Source: Rhodocollybia butyracea
Taxonomy: Eukaryota > Basidiomycota > Agaricomycetes > Agaricales > Omphalotaceae
Assembly (NCBI GenBank): GCA_015501585.1
Contig: JADNRY010000039.1
Coordinates: 248,001 to 312,000 of the forward strand
Reading direction: 5' to 3'
DNA: 64,000 nucleotides
Of the stretch, positions 22,301 to 36,229 are shown piece by piece. The notes below the pieces were generated by a model. That model saw only the letters and a program-made list of their open reading frames with translations, was not told where the DNA came from and did not search any database. A program made the position numbers and the translations under genes. Numbering within the stretch: position 1 is the stretch's first letter; every line of letters begins with the position of its first letter.

Positions 22301-25300
22301 TTACGCCCTCCCCGCCTCGCTGACTAGCTTATTTGTAGACCAATATGATGCAAGTGGAACTGGGAATCGTCGTACTTGATGGATTGATGATACTTCCAGC
22401 GGGACTTCCCGGTTACGAAACTGGTTTAGACATACCGGATGCACAAGAGAAACATGCTGATATTGGGCACTGTTTAGTTCTTACTATGCCTGAACTCGAC
22501 CTACAACTTCGTTTGCATGACTTGTACATGGGTCCGCGAGTTCAAGGCTTGAGGGTTCATCAATGGCTGATATGCTTCTTTAGAAATGACTCTCAATATT
22601 GGAACCATCAGTGGTAGTATCGAAGAGCATTATCCCGAGAGTCTTACATATACGAATTTCAAGAGCAGCAAGTCGCGCGATATCCTCGTCATGGACGGTA
22701 TGTTTCGTAGTATTTTCCTGTATTACCTGGTATACTCAAAGGGACCTCAGGAATCGACATTGTTGCCAACAGACTGTTTGGGCCAGTTCCTCGCACAATC
22801 ACCTACGTTTGTCTATGGGAACTCCACTTTGGTAGTATCAAGGCATGTTTGTCTGCTCCTCAGGCGGCCGTGTTACAAGCAGCTGGACAGAGTTTCGGGA
22901 TCAATTTTACTGATCCCCTGAATGCGCCTGCGGATGATTATTTGACTGGGGTTTATCCTGACCGTATGTCATCTTATATGAGAGTCATGTTCGTGCTCAT
23001 CTTTCACTAGTGACGTTTGTCAAATTAACTTTGTCCTCCGTTAATGTTCTGTGGAAAGCCGGAGGAGCTGCTCTCCATGTCTCCGTTCCTCAAGGTTTGA
23101 AGCTTGATCATAATGATCTCGGTGGACAATATCACAAAAAACTAACAAGCATCCGACTTCCCTACCTCTCCGTGAAGACTTTACTGGACTATAACAACTC
23201 CAACATGTGGCTGGAAACTGCTGAAATTACTACGGACGCGCTCCTTGATATCTATTCTTCTCCCCCGGGATGGCATGAAGCAAACGCTACCCAAGCTGAA
23301 TTCGTATGGGAGCAAGATGGACCTACGGGCAGAGTCGAGCGGTTCATACAAATGTTGAAATCTGCACGATCTATGCCAGGTAACTTTTGCAGTAGCAGAC
23401 TGTCCACTCTGTTCATGCTTTATAGGAACCCGTTCGCATTTAAAGGGTGTTTACATGCCGCAGGCGATACTTTTCCCTCATAAAGTTTATTCGCGGCATC
23501 ATCACGGGTCCCACCGTTGGCATGGTGTTGCGCCGAATAATGAAACTATTCAATCCTCTGAATCGGAAGGCGAAAGTGCCATTGGGACCGTTCGTGGTAT
23601 CCGTCCATTGTATGTCATCATAGTTCTGTTCTTGATCTACAGGAAGTTCATGCGTAAACTTTAGATCCCATAATCCGAAGGACAAGGCCGACGAAGAAAG
23701 TCTGAGTGGTGATGAATCCGACAATGAAGATTTGACCGAACGTTCTGAGAGCGAGTGGTCAGACTTGGGTAGGTTATCCATCTCTCTAATTGGCTATCGT
23801 ATGAACACGTTTGCAGATTCTGAACATTCCAGTGATAGTACACTGAAGCAATATGTTCATTTTATGCGACACTACGTTCTGTATGGTGACTCTCCTTCCT
23901 TATGGGAACAAGATCCTTTTATACCAATCCGAGTGAGTAATCCTTGATGCCCAGAAGGTATATCATTCTCATTTCGTGCTCAGGACAGTCGGTTCGCTTA
24001 TACGTTGCGCAATTCAAAGGAAGCTGGTCTTGAACGTACGCCCATAGCTTTCGGCTCTCCCGACAACTCCAAGGTTACGACAGTATATCGACTATCTCAA
24101 TCCAAGGGTCTCGAGGTCAAAATAACACCTTTGGTCATAACTGTTCTAGAAAAATTGCAGTCCGACCTCGAAGCTAGAGTACGCCTGTTGATACCTAGTG
24201 TTAGCTCAAGTTTCTAATCCTATCTGCGTAGCACTTCATTGCCGAATATTGGGTGGATCGGTGGTTGTCATCTTGCATCACTGACTTTCCAAATCCTTCA
24301 AAACCCCAAGCCCCTCGTTGCACGATTTTGGACGTCTGTCTGAAGTCAGTCACTTTGCAAGTGATACAACGCCTCGATATCACAGTACAGACTGGACCCA
24401 AAGGCGCCGAGATAGGAAGATTCGCCTGCTTGTCGAGCTTCGTTTCGAATTTATCGTTCACTGGGCAACTGTCTGGCGAATACCGTTCTCTCATCATCCA
24501 ATTGGACAAAGCCAATGTTGATCTAGCCGTCATACCTCCTGATGGTCACGGTCATGTCCTAGTAAATCAAGCTTTTGCCTTTTCTGGTACAAACCTACGC
24601 GCTGCGTTTTTTAGAGACGACTATGAACTCTCTTGCGCAAAAATAACATCGACGGTTTCGTATGCATTCCCGGCCTCAATTATCTCTGTTATCGCTGCCG
24701 CCGAGTGTGAAGTGCCTCGACTAGTTCAAATCCACAAAAAGATGAAAACTTCTTCGTCAGACCTTGTTCAATCTACCATTTACCATATTCTCCATCGCTC
24801 CGGTGACGATCCAGTCATTGACCCTTTATCCACCATACAGCCTTCCTTTCTGGTGCAGATCGGTCTACCTCATGCCCTGCGCGCTGCTCCCAGATTTAGG
24901 TTTCTTTTCCATCTACGAGATTGTCTTTGGCGCTTGCGAGAAATTTATCCGTCATGGGACAATGATATGGTACAGGGCATTGAGGTTGACGAGCTAGTTC
25001 CTCTTCTGAGTGAAAGGCTTCTCGCTGTAGACCCAGATGCTTATCATGTTTCGCGATTAGGGCCGCTCGAGTCATTGATTCCGAATGTCAAGCGGAGTTG
25101 GTCCTTGGATAACTACACAAAATTCCCTTTCTCTTATGCCTCTTTGAAGCTTGGGCGTGTCGACTTGAAGATCAGCGATCCAGAAGGCCGTCCTCCATGC
25201 CAAATATCATTTGTTGACGTCGTAGGGGATTGCGTCTGCGACACTACGAACTATTGAACGATGTGAATGCCCTTCGACTTGCTACTTCACAAACATCGTT

Positions 25301-28300
25301 GCGACCAAAGTCACCTGATCTTGCCAGGGGCGCTTCTGTCTCTGTCACCCTCGGCGACGTTGACATCACAATTTACTCGTATCTCATGGCTTTTGTTCAA
25401 CAATGCCTTCGTGCGCAGAAACAAGCTCCGCCGTCGTCTCCAGTCAAGAAAGATAAGAGAGCACGTTTTAATCCATTTAATGTCGTGCATGTTCACTCCG
25501 TTCTGCTCTTGAACCGACTTCGTCTACGAGCTATGGCTGAGAAACTGACATTCGAGTTTGGAATTTCTAGAATGCGTCACTCATCGGTTGTTCTAGCTCA
25601 CTTGCATTCTAAACAACAAGCTATGAACCACTCGCTCACGTTTTCGGAGATATTCGTCAAGGCTCTGGCAACGCCTGAAGTAGCGCAGCCTAATGAACAT
25701 GATGATCTAGCATCCTTCACGATCACAGATTCCATGGTGAGCACTGTGATGCGGAATGATAACTCGGAGCAGAAGATTAAGCTGGCTTTCACTGTACGTG
25801 CTCTACGCTTCGCTGTCCCGCGAAGCGCTCTGCGACTCTACCATTTCGTTGAAGAGTGGCGGGCCGATTTTCTCCCCGGAATTGAAACTACATTGCATGC
25901 TTTTATGACAGAGATCGACAAACCATCGAGCAAAGTCTCCCGTTCTCCAATTTTTCTCAAGTCGTTAACCGTTGAAGTTGATGGTCAGGTCTCATCCGCT
26001 GGGATATATCTGCGCGTCATGCACGATACATGGCTGTCCTGGGAGGTGAATGATGTCAATATCTTCTTGAACTCTCTTGGTCAAGCTCGCCAGGCCTCTA
26101 ATGATTTTGGTGTAAAACTCGAATCTCAGACTATCGCTGTCTCTTCAGATTTAGCACCCGCCTCGAAGCCTCAAATTAATCTCGAGTTCCCATCATTCCT
26201 CCTTTCGGGGCGCTTCGATAAATCATCTGTCCGCATAACTTCGCTTGTACACTTTCTTGAGTTGAAAGTGAAACCGTCTCATTTAGATACTCTGCTGGCA
26301 GTCCAGCAGAAATTTGGCCAGGATTTCAATGATTTCCTGGTTGTAATCCAGCAAACACGTTCTAGAAAAGCCCCAGCCTACCCTTCTTCTCCAATATCTC
26401 CTCCGAATGCTGTACCTGCTCCACGGCTAGAGTTTTCTATGTTCGCAAAAATGGATGGCTTCCGTGTTGGCTTTGAGGGTCAATCTTCCGTTCTGTATCT
26501 GGAATGCCCTGGTATTGGTGCCAAATTTGGAGGGGTGCCTGAGAAAGTGTGGTCTATCACTGTCACTGATTTAGCACTCTCTCTGGCTCCACGTTCGAGC
26601 ATGATATCGCAATCTTTTGGATTCAACAGACATCAGCGTAGTGCCTTTGTCATTATTGATTTCAAAGTTTTATCTAAGAGTCAAGGCTCCAAGGACGAAG
26701 TGCTAGAAGTTGCTGTTACAAAAATACATGCTGTGCTGCAACCTAGCTCAATTGGGGAGATGGGTGATTTCATTGATGAACTTCAGGTAAAACCCTGTTC
26801 TGAGCTTGATTCGCCATGATCTAATAGACGCTTTCCAGCTGGAAATGACAGACCGACAGGAACAGCGCGCGCATGACCTAGCAGCATTCAAACAGAAAAC
26901 GCAGCGGATTATTCAGAGCTTTGAAGTGAAAAATCGGGAACCTGTTAGCAGTGAAACGATGTCCTGGCTGAACCACTATATTATACAGTTTTCTTTCAGC
27001 AATATCGGGGTTGCTTTTCCACTTGCTCATGATCATGATATGGAATTACCCCCCGCAGGTAGTCGTGATTCAGCTGCAGTACGTGCCTTCTTGTTCTCCA
27101 TTCAGTCCATAAAATTTGGAACACAACACGGCGAAACCGGTCAAGCAAGTATGGAAAGACTGTCGTTCCAATTTGTCCCTAGGTATTACCTTTACGTTAC
27201 TCTTTGTACTGTAATTTATCGACTGTTATCTTTCAGCTTCAAGCAATCTGTTCCGGCCGACTTCTTGGGTGATAGCCACGACACACGCAACCGCTTGGTT
27301 TATCCCACAATGAAAGCACAACTTCGCTCCTCGAAATCGGAATCATCGAATCAGATTTATATCACTGCCACTGTCAGTGGATTCACTCTGGACGTTGATT
27401 CAACGATACCGGAATATGTCTTTTCGCTGTTTGATGTATACCGCCACGGCAAAGAACGCGTTCAGAAACTATCTGCCAATCTTGTAGGACCAAGCTCCGT
27501 CGAGGGCGCGCCATTACCCAGTAAACAGAAATCTCATCCTGGATCCTCCACAGCAGCTCCTGATATCTTTGCCTCTCTTACTTTCTTAAGTGGCAAAGTT
27601 TGCATTTACAGTACCACGGCGTCTAAATCTTCCCGGATAAGGGCGTACAGTGGAGCATGGGACCGTCCAGAACTGTCTCTTGATGATGTCGGGGCAGAAG
27701 TTTTCAACCTTCCTGTCGTTTCTGTATGGGCGGAATATCGGCCTACACCTCCTTCTAAGCAGCTTTCTGAAGTAGAAATGGAGCCGTCGATTTTGATCTT
27801 CAAAAGCACCGTGCATTCGAGCCACAACACGCTCAGGCCCATGTTACTATCCTTCCTTACAGAGGTTGTCACCCTTGTCGAAACCAGGCTTCGTACTTCT
27901 CCTCAAATAGATCCTCCGTCGCAAGCTGTCTCGCTTACGATTCAGCCCGAACCCGTTGTTCCCTCACCACCGCCAGCCCTTCGCATCAGTTTCAGTCTAC
28001 GCATTGATCAATCTAGACTAGAACTCACTTGTTTACCTGATGTCAACGTCGTCGTTGCTCTACACTGGGATAGCGGAGGCTTCATGATTAATGTGCTGCC
28101 TGGAGCTCGAGACGTCACATTTACTGGGACAGTTGGCGGACTTACTATCGGGTTGAAACATGGTTTTCTGAGCGAAGATTGTCTCAAATTAGATGCCCGT
28201 AACCTGGCATTCTCCGTCACGCTTGGAAATCGATACATCGAAAGCGGACCAACTCTCACTTCTATCTCATTAGTTGTAGATACAGAGCTCCGAGGCGCCG

Positions 28301-30171
28301 TTCGTTTCTCCCGGTTACAGGATATTCTATGCTTCAAAGCAGTCTGGCTCGATCGGATCCCAGTTTTCAATGGTCATGGGGTTAACATGGAGGATTCCCC
28401 TACCAAAGTTCTTACACTAACCAATGTGAACGCACCGAATGCCCCCGAACCAGAATTCGTCACCGCCGTCCTCATTCGTATCCGTCAAATCAAACTGGAC
28501 ATCGATCTCGGGCAATCGATTAGTTCGGTAGTTTTGCACCTAGAGAATTCTATTTTGAGTTCCAAGTTCACGCCGTCCTTCAACGATCTGTCGTTCCGTG
28601 TCGGTCATGTATCAATTACAGCCCAAGGAAACGTCGCTGGTCATGCTGATGTCTCCAACTGTGTTTTCCAAACTATTCGCTGGGTTGGAAATCCCAAGGA
28701 CAGTACAAGGGATCGTATGCTTGAGCTTCGCATGACGAGCGGGCCATTGATCGTCATGCTAGAATCTGATTATCAGAAACTGTTGCATTATCGGTAAGTG
28801 TTTCTTGTTTGATCTTGACCAGCTGTGCTAAACGCCGCCTTTAGGGCTGAACCGCTGGCAATAGAAATCCTGGATGACTGGTCTCTCCAAAAGTCTAATG
28901 AGAACGACCGACCTTTACGACTCTCTGTCACCGTCAAAAGTCCGGAAGTTGTAGCGGTTGCGACAGTCGGTACTATCCCGAAACTTTTGGCGTATGCAAA
29001 CAAGTTCAAAGCAAACCTCGAAGTTCAAAGAGAGGGAGCCAGCAGGGAATCTAATACGTTCCGGATATCCCGAGCACCCAAACCCGACAATCCTCTGTCC
29101 GCGGTGGCAGAAGCCATGATTACTTCAGCTCGGACTAGGTTCAAAGAAGCCGATGCAGTCTCATACACGGTTCGACAACACATGAGCTTGCGTCTGGATT
29201 TACTGCGTATCGTAGTCTTTCCGCGGATGATGGAAGATGTAGAGGTCGCACAGTTTGTCGGTCGGGACGTCCGTGGGACACTAAATCGTCTTGTCGAGTC
29301 TGCTAGCATATCCAGCAAGAGGGATATCCGTTTCTCATTCTCCTCCATGAAAATATCGAGATTTACACAACTTGGACATGCAACAATGCCCCCAAGCACT
29401 GAAATATCCGACGGAAAGCAATGGTTAGAGCTTCTGCTGAAGGACGCAAGTAGTGCTGATATTGTAGGACTACCATCGATGATCATGCATATGACCAGCG
29501 AAGAATCCAAAGAGGGACCACAGAAGAAGCTTGCGTACGACTTTGACAGCCGTTTTGTGCGTGTCAAGGGGGTACAGCACAGCGAGGATATCTATATTTC
29601 ACTCAACGTGGGGTTGTATTCTTGGTTGACTGTGCTGCGCAAAACTCTGGCGCGAGAAATGGAACAGGTTCGAGCAACAGCCGATTGGAGGACTTTTACG
29701 CTGAGTCCAGTCCAACCTCGTAAGAAAGTTCCTGAGCCTCTCAACCTAACGGATCCCCCCCGGTCGGCCACCATACCACATCCTCCGTCATCATCAACCC
29801 CATTTTCACCCATATCTCCAAAATCTCCAGTGTCGGCCGTTCTCAGCCCATCGTTTTTATCTCCAGACACATATAGTAAATTCCAGCTTACAGAAGCTAC
29901 TCCGATATCACCAAACGAAGCAGCAGAAACGAAGGCTCTCATCTATCAACCAGGACATCGGAATATAGAACGCCTGACAATGCGACAACTGGGTGAAGCA
30001 ACGCCGGACGTGATGCATCCTTTCTTCATGAAGAAGGCTGGTTTTAGTTTGGAAGATTCGCTCCCACAGTACGTGCACGAATATGCGACCGCACCTCTCG
30101 AGGAAATTATGGAGATATTGCTGAAGCTGTACAATCGGCAATTATTAGCGGATACCGCATGGAAGGAATAG
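19337..30171 (+). CDS. CSF1: CSF1/BLTP1-type bridge-like lipid-transfer protein
   Basis: A very long intron-rich gene. The start encodes a membrane anchor (MLNIVLLIVCICITIAAFVY) followed by the diagnostic LLSGRILLKDVRYHSSNQTA and KAQIAWRYWIRRPTDEEE. Large open exons follow, notably 24253-25257, 25230-26819, 26806-28797 and 28825-30171, with numerous 50-60 nt introns before 24.3 kb. The end carries the conserved MHPFFMKKAGFSLEDSLPQ, YVHEYATAPLEEIMEILLKL block typical of Csf1. Members form a groove that carries lipids between the endoplasmic reticulum and other membranes, and yeast csf1 mutants are cold sensitive. A Ser/Pro-rich low-complexity linker lies at about 29740-29870. I did not verify every splice junction, so the exact protein length (about 3000 aa expected) is not claimed. 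Confidence 0.85.
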
Positions 30172-30241
30172 AAGTATAGACTTTTAGTCTTAAATAATTG
30201 TACAGTACACCGCCTGATCTAATGATACTCGAGCATCATAC

Positions 30242-31250
<1,009 letters not shown>

Positions 31251-31328
31251 TCACGGTCTTTTCTCCTCATCCATGGCAAGCACTTTCCGCTTTGTACCAC
31301 TTTTGATTTACTGATAAATTTTACATTG

Positions 31329-32325
31329 ATAGCCTCAAGTAAAGTTTCAATTTGAAAAAATGCCACAAATTAACTAATCCCAGTTGTCTAGAACGAGTAT
31401 ATCGAGGAGCATATAAAGCGACATGGTCGCCGGTTAGATTATTTTGAACTAAAGTGAGTTTTTGTCTTGTTTCCACAAACTTGGTCTTGACATATCTATA
31501 GACGCAAACGCGAAGCTCGTGCAGCTCACAAAGCGTCAGCAACTGCCCAGAAGGCTTTCGGTATCAAAGCCAAACTTCTTCACGCTAGACGACATGCCGA
31601 AAAAGTTCAGCTCAAGAAAACCCTTAAGGCCCATGACGAACGGAATGTCAAACAAGCAGACTCTTCTACCGTTCCAGATGGTGCTTTACCTACTTATCTA
31701 CTTGATCGTGAGGGGCAGAAGGACGCCAAAGCCCTCTCGAGTGCTATCAAACAAAAACGGAAAGACAAAGCTGCCAAATACGCCGTACCATTACCGAAGG
31801 TCCGTGGGATTGCTGAGGATGAGATGTTCAAAGTTATGAAGACGGGTAAAAGTAAAAGCAAGTCGTGGAAGCGAATGGTAACAAAAGCGACGTTTGTTGG
31901 GGAAGGTTTCACCAGAAAACCAGTGAAGATGGAGCGATTCGTCCGACCAATGGCTCTGCGATATAAAAAAGCCAACGTCACACACCGTGAGTCTCTTGTC
32001 TATTTTCATCCAATATTCTGTTCTAATACTTGATATTTCCAGCCGACCTCAAAGCAACCTTCCAGTTGCAGATCCTCGGTGTAAAAAAAAATCCACAGTC
32101 ACCTATGTACACACAATTAGGCGTCATGACCAAAGGGACAGTGATAGAAGTGAACGTCTCCGAGCTTGGAATGGTTACTACAGGCGGCAAGGTTGTGTTT
32201 GGAAAGTATGCTCAGATCACGAACAACCCCGAAAACGATGGTTGCATCAACGCAGTTCTTCGTACGTTTTGGCTCTGTTCTCACCACATATCTATTGCTG
32301 ATCCCTTTCCTTTGTAGTGGTATGA
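31329..32325 (+). CDS. NSA2: NSA2 ribosome biogenesis factor, start region anomalous
   Basis: From 31392 the exons give [40 protein letters not shown], then ...[18 protein letters not shown] sequence (here [14 protein letters not shown]), [40 protein letters not shown] and a stop at 32323-32325. Introns: 31454 to about 31500, 31988-32042 (approximate) and 32262-32317 (approximate). Nsa2 joins pre-60S particles and is needed for 27S rRNA processing. The expected MPQ start is odd. A GTAAAG donor at 31339 is preceded by ATAGCCTCAA (one extra A against ATGCCTCAA), while a second ATGCCACAA lies inside the presumed intron at 31360, only 23 nt before the next exon. Confidence 0.85.
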
Positions 32326-32819
32326 TGTTTGAGATGAATCACGGCTTGTATCTATACATCTTCTATTTAATATGTGTACACAGTGTAGACACTCTGGATT
32401 GGCGCCATATACATGTGCATCCTTGCAGGGAGGGGAGCGAGGCCTACGAGTCTGGCTATATGTGGGACGAAGATGACCGAACCAAAACCCACCCGTCAAC
32501 AAGGGATCTGACGGTTTGATTTTGTGGAAACCTAACTTTTGCGAGAAGGTCGATCTTATCTCTCATGTTTATCAAAGCCGCAGACAGATAGTACATTGTA
32601 TCATGTGTTATACATCTAGCATTTGTACAAAAGCATTGACGGGGTAAACAAGGCAAAGAAAGGATAGCAAGGATACAGCGATGTCGATTATATCATGAAT
32701 TATGTTAGAAGAGCTACAGATACATTACCAGAAGGATGAAGTGGTCTACGATAGTGGAAGAAAACCTTGTGGTGACTGCGGCCCATCTCTAGGATGAATG
32801 ATACGAGAATTGTTCCACT

Positions 32820-35800
32820 CTACCCTACAATATAAGACCTGGTGAGCCAAGCGAGATTACCATAACCCAAAAACCAATTACTAACCTGTTACAACTTTGA
32901 GGTGTCGGCAGCGAACGTGTATCGGAGGTGGGTAGATGTTGATATGGTTCCCGAAAATCACCAGTGCTATCACCTGAATTGTAATCCGCAATTCGCATTG
33001 CGTGGGGAAGGCGAGAAGACGAAGGATAATTTATGTTTGGGAAAGAGCTGCGACGGGGCTCTGGCAAGAGACGCGAATAAGGGGCAGGTAAAAACGCTGC
33101 TGCTGGTTGTCCAGGTACGGTATTGGTATCTCCTCGATTTAGTAGATGAGAAGAGAGTTGCTCCACTGGGCTTGTAGGGGTTGAGTGTGACTGGGAAGGA
33201 AAATTATTGCGGAGTGGAGGGAGTTCCCAGTCCGGCGAGGGAAGATTCCATCGCCCCGATGAAGCTAACTCTTCGAATTTGGGAAGAAAAAGTGGTGGTT
33301 TAGAAAAATCGTGCTCTTTGTAACCGAAGCCATGCTCAGCAGGAAATGATGCTCTAAGGTTGTATCTGTGTATAATATCCTTCAGTAACAGAGACACTCA
33401 AATCGGAGGCACCTACAATATTTGAGGGACACCAGAGTAGCGAGACTTCGCCCACTCAAGAGCGTTTAAGAAGATGCCAATATTCTCCTTGTCATCTTGT
33501 ATGGACAGTGCGTAGTGCGGTTTGATATCTCCTGGAACCGAGCGTTCCACCTGCTCCTTCGCCTTGAGGTCCCAAATATCTATGATGAGAATACTGGTAC
33601 AGACAGTAGAAATTGTGATTAAGAGAGGAACGTTGGAAAACTCCTGTCGCATCTGATCTAGGACGATTCGAGCGCAGGCTTTCGCGGCATTGACACAGAT
33701 AGCGAGCGCAGAAATTGAAAGCGAAGAGGGTTTATTCGAAGAGGAGGAGGATATCCGTATACCTTGAACGTTCGGAGCCAACATTTCCGAAAAGGGAATA
33801 AAGACGCGGTAGATCAATATACGAGTGAAATGGTACGTCAAATGCAAACTTGCAGACTGATTCGAAAATACCGGATCCCCAGTTTTATTTGGCCATTGCA
33901 CTGTTGGATATCATCAACATCGAAGTCCACTTGAAAGATTAGGGATACACTGACGATGTTTGGTACTGAGCGGACCCATTCAGTCAAAGCCACATCGAAC
34001 TGCTTAACAAGAATTTCGGGATCTGGCAGGGTTTGCCGTCCAAGAAACATCTTTTGGGATTAAGTACATACTGGTTGCATGCCAGTGAGAAAAACAAGTT
34101 GACTTCGAAGTAGAAAAGAGACTCACGAGGGTGCGAAGGATGTACGCGACACAGATGTAATCTGAATCCATAACTTGAACGCAGAAACTGTGGAAGGCAC
34201 CCCAGGAGGTTGTTTGAAAGCTAAAGTGGGGTCTTCTGTATCCCAGTATTGATCATCGACTTCCAAAGGTAAATCTAAGTCAAAGCTGCAAAGGCTTAGA
34301 TTCACGGTTGAACAACCAATATAAACTCACTCCTCTTCGCCTATACTGCAAGGCCGGCCAAGGTTGGCACTTCCTGTACGATCCAATACAACTAGAAGCC
34401 AAAATGCACGTTTCCATTGCTCTTCATCTGGGGTAGGATGATGTTTATATACCCTCTTTCGATGAGCACCTACGTCTTGTGCCTTTTGTAATCCTACTGT
34501 GACGAATATCCGGCCTTCAGCGTATTCAGCATGCCCTTGCAAATACAGGGCAAGCAGCTATGTGTCAAGTGGTCAGATTCCAGTCCCTTGCTTAGTCGGA
34601 AGAGAGGCGTACGCTTAATGTCTGGACTTCGAAAAGTGTAGCGGTAGTTAATAGACTTCGTCGGGCACGATGGGTCACTAAAATGAGCCCTCAATTAGAC
34701 GACAATCAGGTGTACAATGGAAAGACTGGGGGTATACCAATAGCAACATTGAGGAAATCCCAGCCAGACATACTCCATTGCAACCCCTGGGGATCTCGAG
34801 GAAGGACTCGAGGGTGATTACTCCATCGACTCCCCAAAGCAAATATACACATCAAAAGTGCGCAAAACCAAATGTCTTTTTCATGCAAACGTTCTCTCAA
34901 TTGCCGATAGATAAGTCGCTTATTAAGAAGAGAGAACTGTGAGTTCACGTGTCGAAAGTAGTGTTCAACGAGCTCCTCTGCAAGCTCTTGGTGAGGAAAT
35001 TCCTTCAGGACAAGATGTAGAAGTTTCGGTGATTCTAAGTGAATGCCTTCGTATACCAGTTCCCACTAGATAGAGTACTCAGCGGCGGAACAGCCAGGAC
35101 ATTGCATAAACATATAGTAGCTCACCTTAGGAACACGCCAGTATCTCTCCCGTCGGAATAAGTCAGGAGTATTTGAGGGCGCTAAGGTATTCGATCCGCC
35201 GAACCTTTGGTTATATGCCAGAGTATGGGCTTGCTTGAGCTTTTCTAGTAGCTTCCACTAAAGTTATCGGGCTACTTTTTCCAAAAAATCGGTCGTAAGA
35301 TACTCTGTCTCGTGGATGGGGATCACCCGTATGCATCGTAAGGCATTGCATGCCTGCCTTTAAATGGTAGCCTAGTTCGTCTGTATCGGAATCGGATTGA
35401 CTCGATTGTGAATTGTCAACATAAGCTTTTCGCGGTCTACGGTCGCGAGTCGATTTGGAAGGACGAGAATTGAATGTAAGATGAGACGATAGCTGTGTCG
35501 ACATGGCTTCGTCCAGGTGGGAAATTAGTTTCGATGGCTGGGCATAGGGGCGCGATCTGAATGTTTCACCCTCAGGGTTTTTCCAAGAGTCCCTAATGAC
35601 AGGCGGCCCAAGTTCAGCCGAGAAATCCTGGCGAGGTCGTAGCTATAGTGTGATAAAGTTAGTTCCTCGTTGTGGATACGCTCATATAAGTAGTGGCATC
35701 TAGTTGACCAGATATATGATTACTGTGGTTTTGGGGTAGAAACACTTGCCTGCTGTAATAATGCCTCCATCTGCTCTAGTTTATCTTCCAGTCCGGTCAC

Positions 35801-36197
35801 ATAACTACAACGGCAGCTTCAGTGGACGAGCACATAGCCAGACTAGCGCATATACGTACGACTTTGGGGGTCCCCGAGGTTTAGAGGTCTCGCTGAAGAA
35901 GAAATCAGTACTTGGAGAACCAAAGGCACCGAGAGAGTACGCTCACACGTAGGTGCAAACAGATTTGTTTGTTCTACAATTAGAACATGTACCACCAGCT
36001 TTCTTTATTCCATCGCATCTGGTCTTGCGCCTACGGCATTGATCGCACGCTCTGTCTAACCTGCGTTTCCTCGTCGCTGGTGCAGTCCGGTTCTGTTCGC
36101 CTACAATTTCTGAAGAAAGGAATGAGGATGAAGAATTCGGCTGCAAACTGGAATTGATGATTGTATCCGCTGAGCGAGAGGATCCCGAAGGTTGCAT
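32820..36197 (-). CDS. Zn2Cys6 fungal-specific transcription factor
   Basis: Exon 1 (36197-35947, or from the in-frame ATG at 36227) encodes a Ser-rich start and the binuclear zinc cluster RACDQCRRRKTRCDGIKKAG followed by CSNCRTNKSVC, the classical C-x2-C-x6-C...C-x2-C-x6-C pattern for DNA binding. A 142-nt intron (35946-35805) then leads into a coiled-coil dimerisation segment (TGLEDKLEQMEALLQQ). Later exons contain the PF04082-type regulatory domain, with FWLLVVLDRTGSANLGRPCS at about 34360-34410 and LALYLQG...AEYAEGRIF-type helices. The last exon (33397 onwards) is Pro/Ser-rich and ends SCNRSYIVG after a short intron. The target genes are unknown. The first intron is longer than the others because it carries a copy of a repeat found in nearby spacers. 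Confidence 0.8.
35835..35945. repeat. Copy of a dispersed repeat inside intron 1 of the zinc-cluster gene
   Basis: Shares GCGCATA..TATGTA/CGTA, GGTCCCCGAGGTTTAGAGG, CTGAAG and AAATCAGTA.TTGGAG blocks with copies at 37540-37720 and 41150-41480. It fills most of the 142-nt intron. Confidence 0.6.
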
Positions 36198-36229
36198 GCA
36201 GGAATTTCGAGTTACAGCGAAATACAACA

